Under the pieces are notes generated by a model that made no database searches, was not told the origin of the DNA, and saw only the letters and a list, made by a program, of their open reading frames with translations. 64,000 nt of DNA from Goodfellowiella coeruleoviolacea. GTDB taxonomy: Bacteria; Actinomycetota; Actinomycetes; Mycobacteriales; Pseudonocardiaceae. A program made the position numbers and the translations under genes. Of this stretch, positions 25,627 to 35,512 are shown piece after piece. Location of the stretch: assembly GCF_024171785.1 (NCBI RefSeq), contig NZ_JAMTCK010000001.1, positions 806,134 to 870,133 on the forward strand. The letters run 5' to 3'. The first letter of the stretch is position 1; each line of letters opens with the position of its first letter.

Positions 25627-26184
25627 GTGTCCACCCCACCCGCGCTGACCGGGCTGCGCGCCCTGGCCCACCCGGTGCGCCTGCGCATCCTGTCCCTGCT
25701 GACCGGCACAGCCATGAGCGCGGCCGACGTCGCCCGCGAACTCGGCGCCAACCAGGCCAACATCAGCTACCACCTGCGCCAACTGCACAAGGTCGGGCTG
25801 GTCGACGTGGTGGACCAGGTGCGGATCCGCGGCGGGCTGGCCAAGCGCTACCGGCACGACCCGGACAGCGGTCCGCTGCCGCGGCCCTCGGATCGCCAGG
25901 ACCACCTGCTGTTCGCCTCGGCCATGGCCGAGGAACTGCGGCGGCGCAGCGGGCAGCGCCTGCTCGACGCTCCCGCCAGCACCACCGACGCCGAACTGTG
26001 GCTGCCCGCCGAGCAGTGGCGGGAACTGGTGGCCAAGGCGAACGAGCTGGGTGAACTGCTGCACCGGGCGGCCCAGCCACCCGGCAGCCCCGGCGCGGTG
26101 CGCACCAGCGCCACCATCGCCCTGTTCACCATGGCCCCGACCGGACAGCGCGCGACCGGCGAGACCGACGGGGGTTCGGCGTGA
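25627..26184 (+). CDS. ArsR-family winged-helix transcriptional regulator
   Basis: A 185-residue regulator with an ArsR/HTH_20 domain near the start (LTGLRALAHPVRLRILSLLT, then ADVARELGANQANISYHLRQ and LHKVGLV) and a wing with GGLAKRYRHD. No cysteine pair of metal-sensing ArsR proteins is visible, so a metal effector is unlikely. The C-terminal half is helical (LWLPAEQWRELVAKANELGE). GTG 25627 is favoured by the promoter spacing. Its stop overlaps the next gene, an MFS transporter, by 4 bp (GTGA); this ArsR-MFS pairing is common and suggests it regulates that transporter. Confidence 0.88.
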   Translation: MSTPPALTGLRALAHPVRLRILSLLTGTAMSAADVARELGANQANISYHLRQLHKVGLVDVVDQVRIRGGLAKRYRHDPDSGPLPRPSDRQDHLLFASAMAEELRRRSGQRLLDAPASTTDAELWLPAEQWRELVAKANELGELLHRAAQPPGSPGAVRTSATIALFTMAPTGQRATGETDGGSA

Positions 26185-27409
26185 CCGGGACGGCCAGGCG
26201 CGCGGCGCTGCTGGCGCCGCTGCGCCACCCCGACTTCCGCTGGCTGGCCGTGGGCAGCACGGCCACCCGCCTGGCCAACAGCCTGGCCCCGATCGTGCTG
26301 GCCTTCGCCGTGCTCGACCGCACCGGCTCCCAGGTCGACCTGGGCATCGTGGTCGGCGCGCGCTCCGTCGCCAACGTGGCGGTGCTGCTGTTCGGCGGGG
26401 TGCTCGCCGACCGGCTGCCCCGCCAGGTGGTGCTGGGCTGCTCCAGCCTGGCCGCCGCGCTGGTGCAGGCGGTGGTGGCGGCCGGTGTGCTCTCCGGCTG
26501 GGCGTCGATCCCGGTGCTGATCGCGCTGAGCGTGGTCAACGGCGCGTTGTCCGCGATCGCCCTGCCCGCATCCGCCGCGCTGACCAGCCAGACCGTGCCC
26601 GCCGCGCTGCTCGGCCCCGCCAACGCGCTGATGCGGATGGGCATCAGCGCGAGCATGGCCACCGGGGCGTCCCTGGGTGGGCTGCTGGTCGCGTTCGCCG
26701 GTCCCGGCTGGGGCCTGGTGGGCAACGCGCTCGCCTTCGCCCTCGCCTCGGCCTGCTTCTTCCGCGTCCGGCTGGCGCGCCGCGCCGCACCCGCCGCCGC
26801 TCACCCCGGTCTGCTCACCGACCTGCGCGAGGGCTGGACCGAGTTCACCTCCCGACGCTGGGTGTGGATCGTGGCCCTGCAGTTCACCGCGGTCAACGCC
26901 GCCGTGGCCGGCGGGCTGCAGGTGCTGGGGCCGGGCATCGCCGACCACACCATCGGGCGCAGCGCCTGGGGCCTGGTGGTGGCCGCGCAACTGGTGGGCG
27001 AACTGGTCGGCGGCGTGCTCGTGGCGCGGTCGCGGCGGCGGCGCATGCTGCTGGTGGGGGTGGCGCTGACCGTCTTCGACGCCCTCCCCCTGCTCGCGCT
27101 GGCCTACTCGCCGCAGCTGGCCGTGCTGGCGGTGGCCATGTTCCTCAACGGCGTGGCGCTCGAACAGTTCGGCGTGGCCTGGGACGTGTCGCTGCAGGAG
27201 AACGTGCCGGCCGACCGGCTGTCCCGGGTCTACGCCTACGACGCGCTGGCCTCGTTCCTGGCCATCCCGCTGGGTGAGATCGCGGTGGCGCCGGTGGCAC
27301 AGCGGCTGGGCGAGACCACCACCCTGGCGATCGCGGCCGGGCTGGTCCTGGTGGCCACCGCCGGCGCGCTGTGCAGCCGGCAGGTGCGCGGGCTGGTCCG
27401 CCGTCGCGA

Positions 27410-28570
<1,161 letters not shown>

Positions 28571-28585
28571 GGGTCGAACGATAAG

Positions 28586-28605
28586 ATCTGACATCAGTGT
28601 CAGAT
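28586..28605. promoter_or_regulatory. MerR operator with 19-bp-spaced promoter
   Basis: ATCTGACA and TGTCAGAT form a perfect 8+4+8 inverted repeat between the Old Yellow Enzyme gene and its divergent MerR gene. On the minus strand TTGAAT (28608-28603) and TTATCG (28583-28578) are 19 bases apart around the dyad, the long spacing that MerR-type activators correct. This predicts activation of the reductase gene. Confidence 0.75.
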
Positions 28606-28637
28606 TCAACTCGTGAGGGCGCCAGGAGGAGGTCGCC

Positions 28638-29003
28638 GTGCGGATCGGGGAGCTTGCCCGCAGGACCGCGGTGAGCGAGCGGTCGCTGCGCTACTACGAG
28701 AAGCAGGGCCTGCTCACCGCCGAGCGGACCCGCGGTGGGCACCGGGAGTACGGCCAGGACGCCGTGGACCGGGTGATCCGGATCCAGCAACTGTTCGCCG
28801 CCGGCTTCTGCAGCAGCAAGATCGCCCAACTGCTGGGCTGCATCCGGGAGCACGGCGGCACCGCTGTCGCCTCGCCGGAGCTGGTCCGGGACCTGATGGG
28901 GCAGCGCGACCGGATCAACCTCATGATCAGGGACCTGCTCCGGTCCAGGGACGTGCTGGACGAGGTGATCAGCGAGGCGGTGCCCGAGGGCTGCCTGCCC
29001 TAG
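28638..29003 (+). CDS. MerR-family transcriptional regulator
   Basis: A 121-residue MerR-type protein. The N-terminal helix-turn-helix MRIGELARRTAVSERSLRYY is followed by EKQGLLTAERTRGGHREYGQ, a helix (IQQLFAAGFCSSKIAQLLGC) and a coiled-coil (RDRINLMIRDLLRSRDVLDE). The protein ends with GCLP. The cysteines (C in GFCSS, in LLGCIRE and near the end) might be sensor residues for electrophiles, but this is a guess. GTG 28638 has AGGAGG 8 bases upstream. Divergent from the alkene reductase gene, with a dyad operator between them. Confidence 0.92.
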   Translation: MRIGELARRTAVSERSLRYYEKQGLLTAERTRGGHREYGQDAVDRVIRIQQLFAAGFCSSKIAQLLGCIREHGGTAVASPELVRDLMGQRDRINLMIRDLLRSRDVLDEVISEAVPEGCLP

Positions 29004-29130
29004 CAGCAGAACGCCGAGCCGGAACCGGCTGCCGTCACCGCCACCCCACGCGGCGGGTCCCCCAGCGGCGGGTGACCCCCCGGGGCGGCGGCGCGCTGCC
29101 CTGCGGCGCGGGCTGTGTCAGCCTGGGCCG

Positions 29131-29862
29131 ATGACGGCGCGCTGGATCGCACCGCACCCCCGGCCCAGCCCTGGCGCGATGGAGGTGTTCGACGCCAAGG
29201 CCGAGCAGTGGTGGCAGCCCAGGGGCGCCTTCGCCGTGCTGCACTGGCTGGCCGTGGCCCGCGCCGACCTGGTGCCGCCGGCCGCACGCGGGGGCGCCGT
29301 GCTGGTGGACCTGGGCTGCGGCGCCGGCCTGCTCGCCCCGCACCTGGCCGGCAAGGGCTACCGGCACGTGGGCGTGGACGCCTCACCCGTGGCCCTGGCC
29401 CAGGCGGCCGAGCACGGGGTGCGCGCGGTGCGCGGTGACGTGCTCGCCGTGCCGCTGGCCGACGGCTGCGCCGACGTGGTGGTGGCGGGCGAGATCCTGG
29501 AGCACGTCACCGACCTGCGGCGGGCCGTGGCCGAGGCGTGCCGGCTGCTGCGCCCTGGCGGCCTGCTGGTGTTGGACACCCTGGCGGCCACGGCGCTGTG
29601 CCGGTGGGTGGCGGTCACCGCCGTCGACCACCTGCCCGGCCGCTGGCTGCCCAGTGGGGTGCACGATCCCGACCTGCTGGTCGACCGGGCGGTTCTCGCC
29701 GACGAGTGCGCCCGCCGCGGTGTACGTCTGGCCGTGCGGGGTATTCGGCCGTCAGTGACCGACCTGCTGGCGTGGGCCGTCGGCCGGGTGGACACGGTCC
29801 GGATGGTGCCGATGGCGACCACGGCGGTGTTGTTCCAGGGGCGTGGCCGCAAGGAGGGCTGA
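29131..29862 (+). CDS. class I SAM-dependent methyltransferase (UbiG-like)
   Basis: A 243-residue methyltransferase. SAM-binding motif I is VLVDLGCGAGLLAPHLA, the acidic motif II residue is in GVDASPVALA, and VVVAGEILEHVTDLRRAV resembles UbiG-type O-methyltransferases, as does the N-terminal FDAKAEQWWQPRGAFAVLH. The C-terminal region carries LLAWAVGRVDTVRM. It precedes a type III polyketide synthase gene by 31 bp and probably methylates the phenolic or quinone product of that enzyme, which is an inference from the neighbourhood. ATG 29131 is the only reasonable start; no strong ribosome site. Confidence 0.9.
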   Translation: MTARWIAPHPRPSPGAMEVFDAKAEQWWQPRGAFAVLHWLAVARADLVPPAARGGAVLVDLGCGAGLLAPHLAGKGYRHVGVDASPVALAQAAEHGVRAVRGDVLAVPLADGCADVVVAGEILEHVTDLRRAVAEACRLLRPGGLLVLDTLAATALCRWVAVTAVDHLPGRWLPSGVHDPDLLVDRAVLADECARRGVRLAVRGIRPSVTDLLAWAVGRVDTVRMVPMATTAVLFQGRGRKEG

Positions 29863-29893
29863 TGCCGACCCGCGCGAACCCCGAGGTGCTCCG

Positions 29894-31015
29894 GTGGTGA
29901 TCGCGGCCATCACCGGGCTGGGCTCGGCGCTGCCCGCCGGGTTCGACCAGCGGGCGCTGTGGGAGGGGTACTTCCGCCGGCACTTCACGGACAACCGTTT
30001 CGCCGAGCGGATCTTCGCCTCGGCCGGGGTGCGGCGCCGGCACAGCGTGCTCGACCCGCTGCGCGAGGACGTGTCCGGCTGGTCGACCGAGGCCAGGATG
30101 CGCCGCTACCGGCGGGAGGCGCCCCCGCTGGGCCACCGCGCGGCCACCGCCGCCCTGGCCGACGCCGGTGTGCCGGCCGAGGACGTCGGCCTGCTCGCGG
30201 TCGCCTCGTGCACCGGCTACGGCACCCCAGGCCTGGACATCCAGTTGGCCTCGTCGCTGCGGCTGGCACCGGAGACCCAGCGGTTGTTCGTCGGCCACAT
30301 GGGCTGTTTCGCGGCCCTGCCGGCGCTGGGCAGCGTGGCCGACTTCGTGGTGGCGCGGCACCGGCCCGCCGTGCTGCTGTGCCTGGAGCTGACCACCCTG
30401 CACCTGCAGCCGCCCACGGCGGAGACCCAGCAGGTGGTGTCGCACGCCCTGTTCGGCGACGCGGCCGTGGCGCTCGTGCTGCAACCGGTGGCCGACCGGC
30501 GCGCCGGTTCCGGCTCCCGGCCGGACACCCACCGGCCGGTCCACCCGGCTCCTCGGCTGGACCTGGTGGACCTGGCCGCGCTCACCGACATCACCACCCG
30601 CGACCACATGACCTGGGACGTCACCGATCTCGGCTTCCGCATGGGGTTGTCACCGCGCGTGCCCGACGTGCTGGCCAGGCACGTGGGCCCGGTGGTCAAG
30701 AACCTGGTGGCGCGCAACGGTCTGGACCTGCCGGACGTGCGCGCGTGGGCCGTGCACCCCGGTGGCCCGCGCATCCTGGACACCGTGCAGCAGCGGCTGG
30801 GCCTGCCCGCCTCGGCCCTGACCGCGTCCCGGTCGGTGCTCGCCGAGCGCGGCAACTGCTCGTCCGCCACGGTGCTGCTGGTGCTGGACGAACTCATCCG
30901 CGACGGGACGCTGGACCGCGGCGGTCCGGTGGTGGCCATGGCCTTCGGCCCCGGGCTCACCCTGTACGCGGCACTGCTGCACGGCTCGGCCAGGCCGCCG
31001 GCACAACCGTCCTGA
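29894..31015 (+). CDS. type III polyketide synthase
   Basis: A 373-residue chalcone-synthase-fold enzyme of normal length. The catalytic triad is present: Cys138 in GHMGCFAALPAL, His in WAVHPGGPRILDTV, and Asn in ERGNCSSATVLLVLDE. It makes short polyketide pyrones, resorcinols or naphthols by iterating malonyl-CoA on a CoA starter. GTG 29894 (or the GTG right after) has GAGGT about 8 bases upstream; a 12-codon frame begins at the methyltransferase stop and ends over this start. Together with the methyltransferase it forms a small biosynthetic unit. The exact product cannot be predicted by eye. Confidence 0.95.
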   Translation: MVIAAITGLGSALPAGFDQRALWEGYFRRHFTDNRFAERIFASAGVRRRHSVLDPLREDVSGWSTEARMRRYRREAPPLGHRAATAALADAGVPAEDVGLLAVASCTGYGTPGLDIQLASSLRLAPETQRLFVGHMGCFAALPALGSVADFVVARHRPAVLLCLELTTLHLQPPTAETQQVVSHALFGDAAVALVLQPVADRRAGSGSRPDTHRPVHPAPRLDLVDLAALTDITTRDHMTWDVTDLGFRMGLSPRVPDVLARHVGPVVKNLVARNGLDLPDVRAWAVHPGGPRILDTVQQRLGLPASALTASRSVLAERGNCSSATVLLVLDELIRDGTLDRGGPVVAMAFGPGLTLYAALLHGSARPPAQPS

Positions 31016-31181
31016 GCGGACGGCCCGAGTGGACGGTTGACCCCGGCACCGGTGTGCACGGGGTGGTGGCGGTGACCGTCGTGGCGCGTGGCGGGTTCAC
31101 CGCTGCCGTTCCGGCGAGGTGCTTGGAACCCACGTGCTCCCACCGGCATCGAACAGCCGACCGACCACGAAGGAGACTGCC

Positions 31182-31925
31182 ATGGTCCATCACGGTGTAC
31201 CCGCTCCGCCCGGCTGGCCGACGCCGCCGAAACGCCGTGGGCGCGGCCTGCTGATCACCGCGATCTCGCTGGGCGTGGCCGTGTCGCTCGGCGCGGTGCT
31301 GCTCGTCGTGCTGCTCAACCGGGGCGACGGCAGCGGGCAGCACACCGCGTCCGGCCCGGCTCCTGGCAGTGGCGCACCCGCGGTGGCCAGCGGAGAACCA
31401 ACACCGGACGGCGGCACACCAACCGTTCCCGGCTGGCGGGCGTACCGGACCGGCTCGGGCGGGGTGTTCGACGTGCCGCCGTCCTGGCAGGTCAGCATGG
31501 AGACCGGTGAGCGGGGTGACCGCTTCCCGAAGGCGCGCTACCAGCAGGGCGCGTGCGGCAACCCGAAGCAGGTGCGCGGCGTCGCCTACCCGGACGGCGT
31601 CGAGATCACCGACCCGCGGGCGGCGGTCGACCACGTGGTGCGGCGCGCGGCCACCGCGGCCGTGCCGGGAGGCACGCCCCAGGTCAGCCAGGGCCCGGTG
31701 GAGGAGATCGGCCGAGGTAGCTTCTACACCAAGGCGACGGTCAGCGTTCCCCAGACCGGATCGGATTCCTGCGCCGCGCCGACCGTGGTCCTGCACGTGG
31801 TGGCCGCCGAGGCCACGACGGGCTTCACGATGCTGGTGGTCGTGGGCGACCAGGGCGTGCCGGACGCCCCGGCCGACGAGGAACTGGCCCGCATCGCCAG
31901 GAGCTTCCGCTACGACGCCGGTTGA
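31182..31925 (+). CDS. single-pass membrane-anchored protein of unknown function
   Basis: A 247-residue protein with a short cytosolic head (MVHHGVPAPPGWPTPPKRRG), one transmembrane helix at ~23-44 (LITAISLGVAVSLGAVLLVV), a Gly/Pro/Thr-rich linker, and an extracellular domain starting at PGWRAYRTGSGGVFDVPPSW. The domain has two cysteines (ACGNPK and DSCAAP) that could pair. The style is common among actinomycete proteins annotated as hypothetical, where a domain of this kind follows a long linker. ATG 31182 has AAGGAG 7 bases upstream. No functional link with the PKS unit upstream is evident. Confidence 0.8.
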   Translation: MVHHGVPAPPGWPTPPKRRGRGLLITAISLGVAVSLGAVLLVVLLNRGDGSGQHTASGPAPGSGAPAVASGEPTPDGGTPTVPGWRAYRTGSGGVFDVPPSWQVSMETGERGDRFPKARYQQGACGNPKQVRGVAYPDGVEITDPRAAVDHVVRRAATAAVPGGTPQVSQGPVEEIGRGSFYTKATVSVPQTGSDSCAAPTVVLHVVAAEATTGFTMLVVVGDQGVPDAPADEELARIARSFRYDAG

Positions 31926-32046
31926 GCCCGCCCACCGCGATGCCGTCCGAGCAGGCATCCGCTGTCTTCCCACCCGTGATCGCGGTTGCTGGAGTCCGAC
32001 GCCGCGCCGGTGTCCGGCTGTGGGCTGCCACCTGGGGCGGGATCGG

Positions 32047-33318
32047 CTAGAGCTGGCGCAGGTCCACCGCCTCGGCCATGATCTGGAAACCGGCGTCGTT
32101 GGGGTGCAGGTGGTCGCCGGAGTCGTACTCCGGCCTCAGCCGGCGCGGGTCGCCGGCGTTGTCGCGCAGTGCCGCGTCGAAGTCGACGACCGCGTCGAAC
32201 GCCCCGCCGGTGCGGATGAACTCGTTCACCGCGGCCCGCACGCCCTCCAGTTCCCCGGTGTAGTTGCTGGACCCGCCGAACGGTGTGAGCGTGCCGCCGA
32301 TCACCCGCAGCCCCCGGGACCGGACCTGGGTGGCGACCTGGCGCAGTGCCGCGGTGATCGGCTCGGGTTCGCGGTGCTGCGGCTGGCCGCCGATGTCGTT
32401 GATGCCCAGCAGCACGATCACCGTGCGCGCGCCGGGCGCGGCGAACACGTCCCGGTCCAACCGGGACAGGGCGTTGGGGTTCCAGGTGTTGCTGAGCAGC
32501 CGGTTGGAGCTGATGCCGGCGTTGAGCACGCCGAGGCGGGTCGGCCCCGGCTGGGCCGCCAGCCGGGCGGCCAACCGGTCCGGCCACCGGCGGTTGGCGC
32601 CCGGGGTGGAGGTGTTGCCGTCGGTGATCGAGTCGCCCAGCGCCACCACGGCCGCGGTGGCCGAGCCGCCGCGCACGTCGACGCCGGTGAGGTAGTGCCA
32701 GTGCGTGGTGGGCTGGGTGAACGCCGCGCCCGACTCCTCGGCCGCGTGGTCCCCGGTCGGCGCCAGGAACGAGGTCTGCACGGCCACGTCGTGGAAGGTC
32801 ACCGGACCGGACGGCGCCGGGGTGAACAGGGTGACCAGCAGGTCGGCGTTCTCCGGCACGGCCAGGTCCACCGGGTCGCTCACCACCTGCGCGCCCACCG
32901 GGATGGTGATCGACTCGGCGCCGCCGAAGGTGACCGCGCGCATGCTGCCCGGCACCGCGTCGGCCGCGTCACCGCGCGCGGCGCGGGCCAGGGTCACCCG
33001 GCCCATCAGCACCGGCGCCGTGCCCAGCGCGTTGGACAGCCTGATCCGCGCCTGGGCGCCGCCGACGCTGGTGTGCACCAGGTTGCGGATCGAGTGGTTG
33101 GGCAGGCCCTGCTCGGTCCCGGCCGCCGTGCCCGACGGCGCGGTCTGCCAGGTGCCGACCCAGTGGCCAGCCCGGCTCGACCGCTGGCCGTCGACCTCGG
33201 CCTGCTGGTCGGCCTGCTGGTCGGCTTGCGCGGCGGCCGGTGCGGCACCGCCCACCGCCGCGGCGCCGAGCCCGAGCGCCACCGCGCCCACCATCACCTC
33301 ACGCCTGCTGGGAACCAA
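32047..33318 (-). CDS. secreted SGNH/GDSL-type lipase/esterase (Tat signal)
   Basis: A 423-residue exported hydrolase. The start SRREVMVGAVALGLGAAAVG is a twin-arginine signal peptide, with cleavage likely after PAAAQA. The SGNH blocks are VVALGDSITDG (Ser), LNAGISSNRLL (Gly), VIVLLGINDIGG (Asn), and the C-terminal DxxH-type DHLHPNDAGFQIMAEA. The N-terminal half (QTAPSGTAAGTEQG) is the usual accessory domain of actinomycete SGNH esterases. TTG 33318 is taken as start since GAGGAGG lies 6 bases upstream. Substrate unknown, probably an ester or acetylated polymer outside the cell. Confidence 0.9.
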   Translation of the reverse strand: MVPSRREVMVGAVALGLGAAAVGGAAPAAAQADQQADQQAEVDGQRSSRAGHWVGTWQTAPSGTAAGTEQGLPNHSIRNLVHTSVGGAQARIRLSNALGTAPVLMGRVTLARAARGDAADAVPGSMRAVTFGGAESITIPVGAQVVSDPVDLAVPENADLLVTLFTPAPSGPVTFHDVAVQTSFLAPTGDHAAEESGAAFTQPTTHWHYLTGVDVRGGSATAAVVALGDSITDGNTSTPGANRRWPDRLAARLAAQPGPTRLGVLNAGISSNRLLSNTWNPNALSRLDRDVFAAPGARTVIVLLGINDIGGQPQHREPEPITAALRQVATQVRSRGLRVIGGTLTPFGGSSNYTGELEGVRAAVNEFIRTGGAFDAVVDFDAALRDNAGDPRRLRPEYDSGDHLHPNDAGFQIMAEAVDLRQL

Positions 33319-33481
33319 CGCCCGGACCTCCTCGCCCCAGTCGCGTTCGCGGTCACCCCGAACGCCGGCCCGGGACCGGTTCCCGGAGCACCGCAGCAGA
33401 GTTGATCGTCCACCCCCGACCCGTCAACCCCTTGTCCGCTGTTCTGTCCACCTCGGACCGCCGGGGTCTGCGGCGGCTGGC

Positions 33482-34534
33482 TCAGGGCAGGGCGGCGGGC
33501 AGGTCGAGGAGCGCGAAGTGCTCGGCGCCGATGAACGAGGTGAGTTCGGCGATCCGTCCGGCGCGCACCGCCAGCACCGTGACCGACCAGCCCACGTGCG
33601 CGCCGGCGCCGTCGTTCCAGAGGTAGCAGCCCACGGCCGGCTGACCGTTGGCACTGGTCGGCAGGTGGCGCCAGCTCCCGCACCCGGTCAACGGCACCCG
33701 CACGGCGAAGTCGCGGACCGCGACCAGGCCGCGGTACCAGTGCGCCATCGGCGGCATCGACCAGGTGACGTCCTCGGCCAGCAGCGCGACCAGCGCGGCG
33801 GCGTCGCCGCGTTCCAGCGCGGTGGCGAACCTGGCGACCATGTCCCGCACCCGGGCGTCCCCGGTCTCCCGCAGCGTCCGCTGCTGGCTGCGGTCGGGGA
33901 CCTTCTCCCGCACGATCTGGCGGGCCCGCTGCAGGGCGCTGTTCACCGACGCGGTGGTGGTGTCCATCATCGTGGCGATCTCGGCGGCGGAGAAGCCGAG
34001 GACCTCGAACAGCAGCAGTGCCGCGCGCTGGTTGCCCGGCAGGTGCTGCAGCGCGGCGACGAAGGCCAGTTCGACGGCTTCGCGCTGTTCGTAGCGGGCG
34101 TCGGGGCTGGCCCGGCCGGCGTCGAGCCCGGTGTCCGGGTAGGGCCCCAGCCACGCCACCTCGGTGCGCGGGATGTCCCCGACCACCGCGCGGTCACTGG
34201 ACGGGCCGAGGTCGACCGGCAGTGCCCGCCTGGCCCGGTGCGCCACCGCGTCCAGACAGGTCCTGGTGGCCACCGTGTACAGCCACGAGCGCAGCGAACC
34301 GTGCCCGGCGAAGCCGCCTAGACCCCGCCACGCCCGCACCATGGCCTCCTGCAGGGCGTCGTCGGCGTCGTGGCTGGACCCGAGCATGCGGTAGCAGTGG
34401 GCGTGCAGCTCCCGGCGCAGCGGCGCCACCAGGCGGGTGAACGCCGCGTGGTCGCCGTCCCGCGCCCCGGCCAGCTCGACTCCTTCGGCCGCGGCCGCCA
34501 CCGGGCCCTCGGTCCGCGAAAAAAGCTCGCTCAC
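33482..34534 (-). CDS. ECF-type RNA polymerase sigma factor with C-terminal SnoaL-like domain
   Basis: A 350-residue sigma-70-family factor. Region 2 is recognisable in LHAHCYRMLGSSHDADDALQ, EAMVRAWRGLGGFAG, and region 4 in LPGNQRAALLLFEVLGFSAA with EIATMMDTTTASVNSALQRA. A SnoaL-like tail follows (MVARFATALERGDAAALVAL, LAEDVTWSMPPMAHWYRG), as in SigG/SigJ-type actinobacterial sigmas. Such tails replace anti-sigma control by an intramolecular sensor. No anti-sigma gene adjoins. GTG 34534 is chosen; the frame is open upstream to 34645. It diverges from an alpha/beta-hydrolase gene that could be a target. Confidence 0.92.
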   Translation of the reverse strand: MSELFSRTEGPVAAAAEGVELAGARDGDHAAFTRLVAPLRRELHAHCYRMLGSSHDADDALQEAMVRAWRGLGGFAGHGSLRSWLYTVATRTCLDAVAHRARRALPVDLGPSSDRAVVGDIPRTEVAWLGPYPDTGLDAGRASPDARYEQREAVELAFVAALQHLPGNQRAALLLFEVLGFSAAEIATMMDTTTASVNSALQRARQIVREKVPDRSQQRTLRETGDARVRDMVARFATALERGDAAALVALLAEDVTWSMPPMAHWYRGLVAVRDFAVRVPLTGCGSWRHLPTSANGQPAVGCYLWNDGAGAHVGWSVTVLAVRAGRIAELTSFIGAEHFALLDLPAALP

Positions 34535-34613
34535 GACCGATGATTCTGCCCCGCACCCGCGGTCACATACCTCCGACCAGGAGATTTCCCACTCGTTGTC
34601 TGGAGGGTTCCCC

Positions 34614-35447
34614 ATGACCACCCCGTCGACCACCGCCGTCACCACCGGGTCGCTGCGCGTTCCCGACGCGCGGCTGCACTACGAGGTGCGCGGTAGCGGC
34701 CCCGTGGTGGTGCTCGTCGGCGCCCCCATGGACGCCAGGTCGTTCGCGCCACTGGCCGACCTGCTCGCCGTCGACCACACCGTGCTCACCACCGACCCGC
34801 GCGGCATCAACCGCAGCCCGGTGGACGACCCGGACCGGGACTCCACACCGGAGCTGCGCGCCGACGACCTCGCCCGGCTGATCCGCCACGTCGACGCCGG
34901 CCCGGCCGCGGTGCTCGGCTCCAGCGGTGGCGCGGTCAGCGCACTGGCCCTCGCCCAGGCCCACCCGGACCTGGTGCACACCGTGATCGCGCACGAGCCG
35001 CCGCTGAACGAACTGCTGGACGACCGCGAGCGGCTGCGCGAGCGGACCGAGGACCTGATCGCCACCTACCTCGGCGGCGACCCGGTGGGGGCCTGGCGGA
35101 AGTTCCTGGCGTTGGCCAACATCAGCCTGCCCGAGGACGTCTTCGCGCAGATGTTCGCGCGGGAGCGCACCGCGCGGGAGATCGCCGACGACGACTTCCA
35201 GTACGCGCACATGCTGCGCCCGACCACGCGGTGGCAGCCGGACATCGCCACCCTGCGCGCGATCCCGACCCGCGTGCTGGTCGGCCTCGGCGAGCAGTCC
35301 GGCGGTCAGCTCTGCGAGCGCACCTCCATCGCGCTCGCCGAGGCGCTCGGCGCCGAGCCCACCCTGTTCCCCGGCGGCCACACCGGCTTCGCCGAGGACC
35401 CGGAGGCGTTCGCCACCCGCCTGCGCGCGGTGCTGAACGAGAGCTGA
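34614..35447 (+). CDS. alpha/beta-hydrolase
   Basis: A 277-residue soluble alpha/beta-hydrolase. The N-terminal strand region is LRVPDARLHYEVRGSGPVVV, the oxyanion region LVGAPMDARSF, the nucleophile elbow LGSSGGAVSALALAQ (Ser in GSSGG), and the late catalytic His in FPGGHTGFAEDPEAF. It is typical of small actinomycete hydrolases annotated by fold only. ATG 34614 has TGGAGGG 6 bases upstream. It is divergent from the SnoaL-tailed ECF sigma gene with about 80 bp between. Substrate unknown. Confidence 0.9.
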   Translation: MTTPSTTAVTTGSLRVPDARLHYEVRGSGPVVVLVGAPMDARSFAPLADLLAVDHTVLTTDPRGINRSPVDDPDRDSTPELRADDLARLIRHVDAGPAAVLGSSGGAVSALALAQAHPDLVHTVIAHEPPLNELLDDRERLRERTEDLIATYLGGDPVGAWRKFLALANISLPEDVFAQMFARERTAREIADDDFQYAHMLRPTTRWQPDIATLRAIPTRVLVGLGEQSGGQLCERTSIALAEALGAEPTLFPGGHTGFAEDPEAFATRLRAVLNES

Positions 35448-35461
35448 GCCGGTTCCGCGCT

Positions 35462-35502
35462 GGGGCCGCTTCCGGCATCACCACCCCGCCGCAAGCGGCC
35501 CC
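35462..35502. terminator. bidirectional hairpin between convergent genes
   Basis: GGGGCCGCTT (35462-35471) pairs with AAGCGGCCCC (35493-35502) in a perfect 10-bp stem with a 21-base loop, located between the hydrolase stop and the stop of the leftward DUF1877-like gene. Confidence 0.6.
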
Positions 35503-35512
35503 GGCAGCCGGT

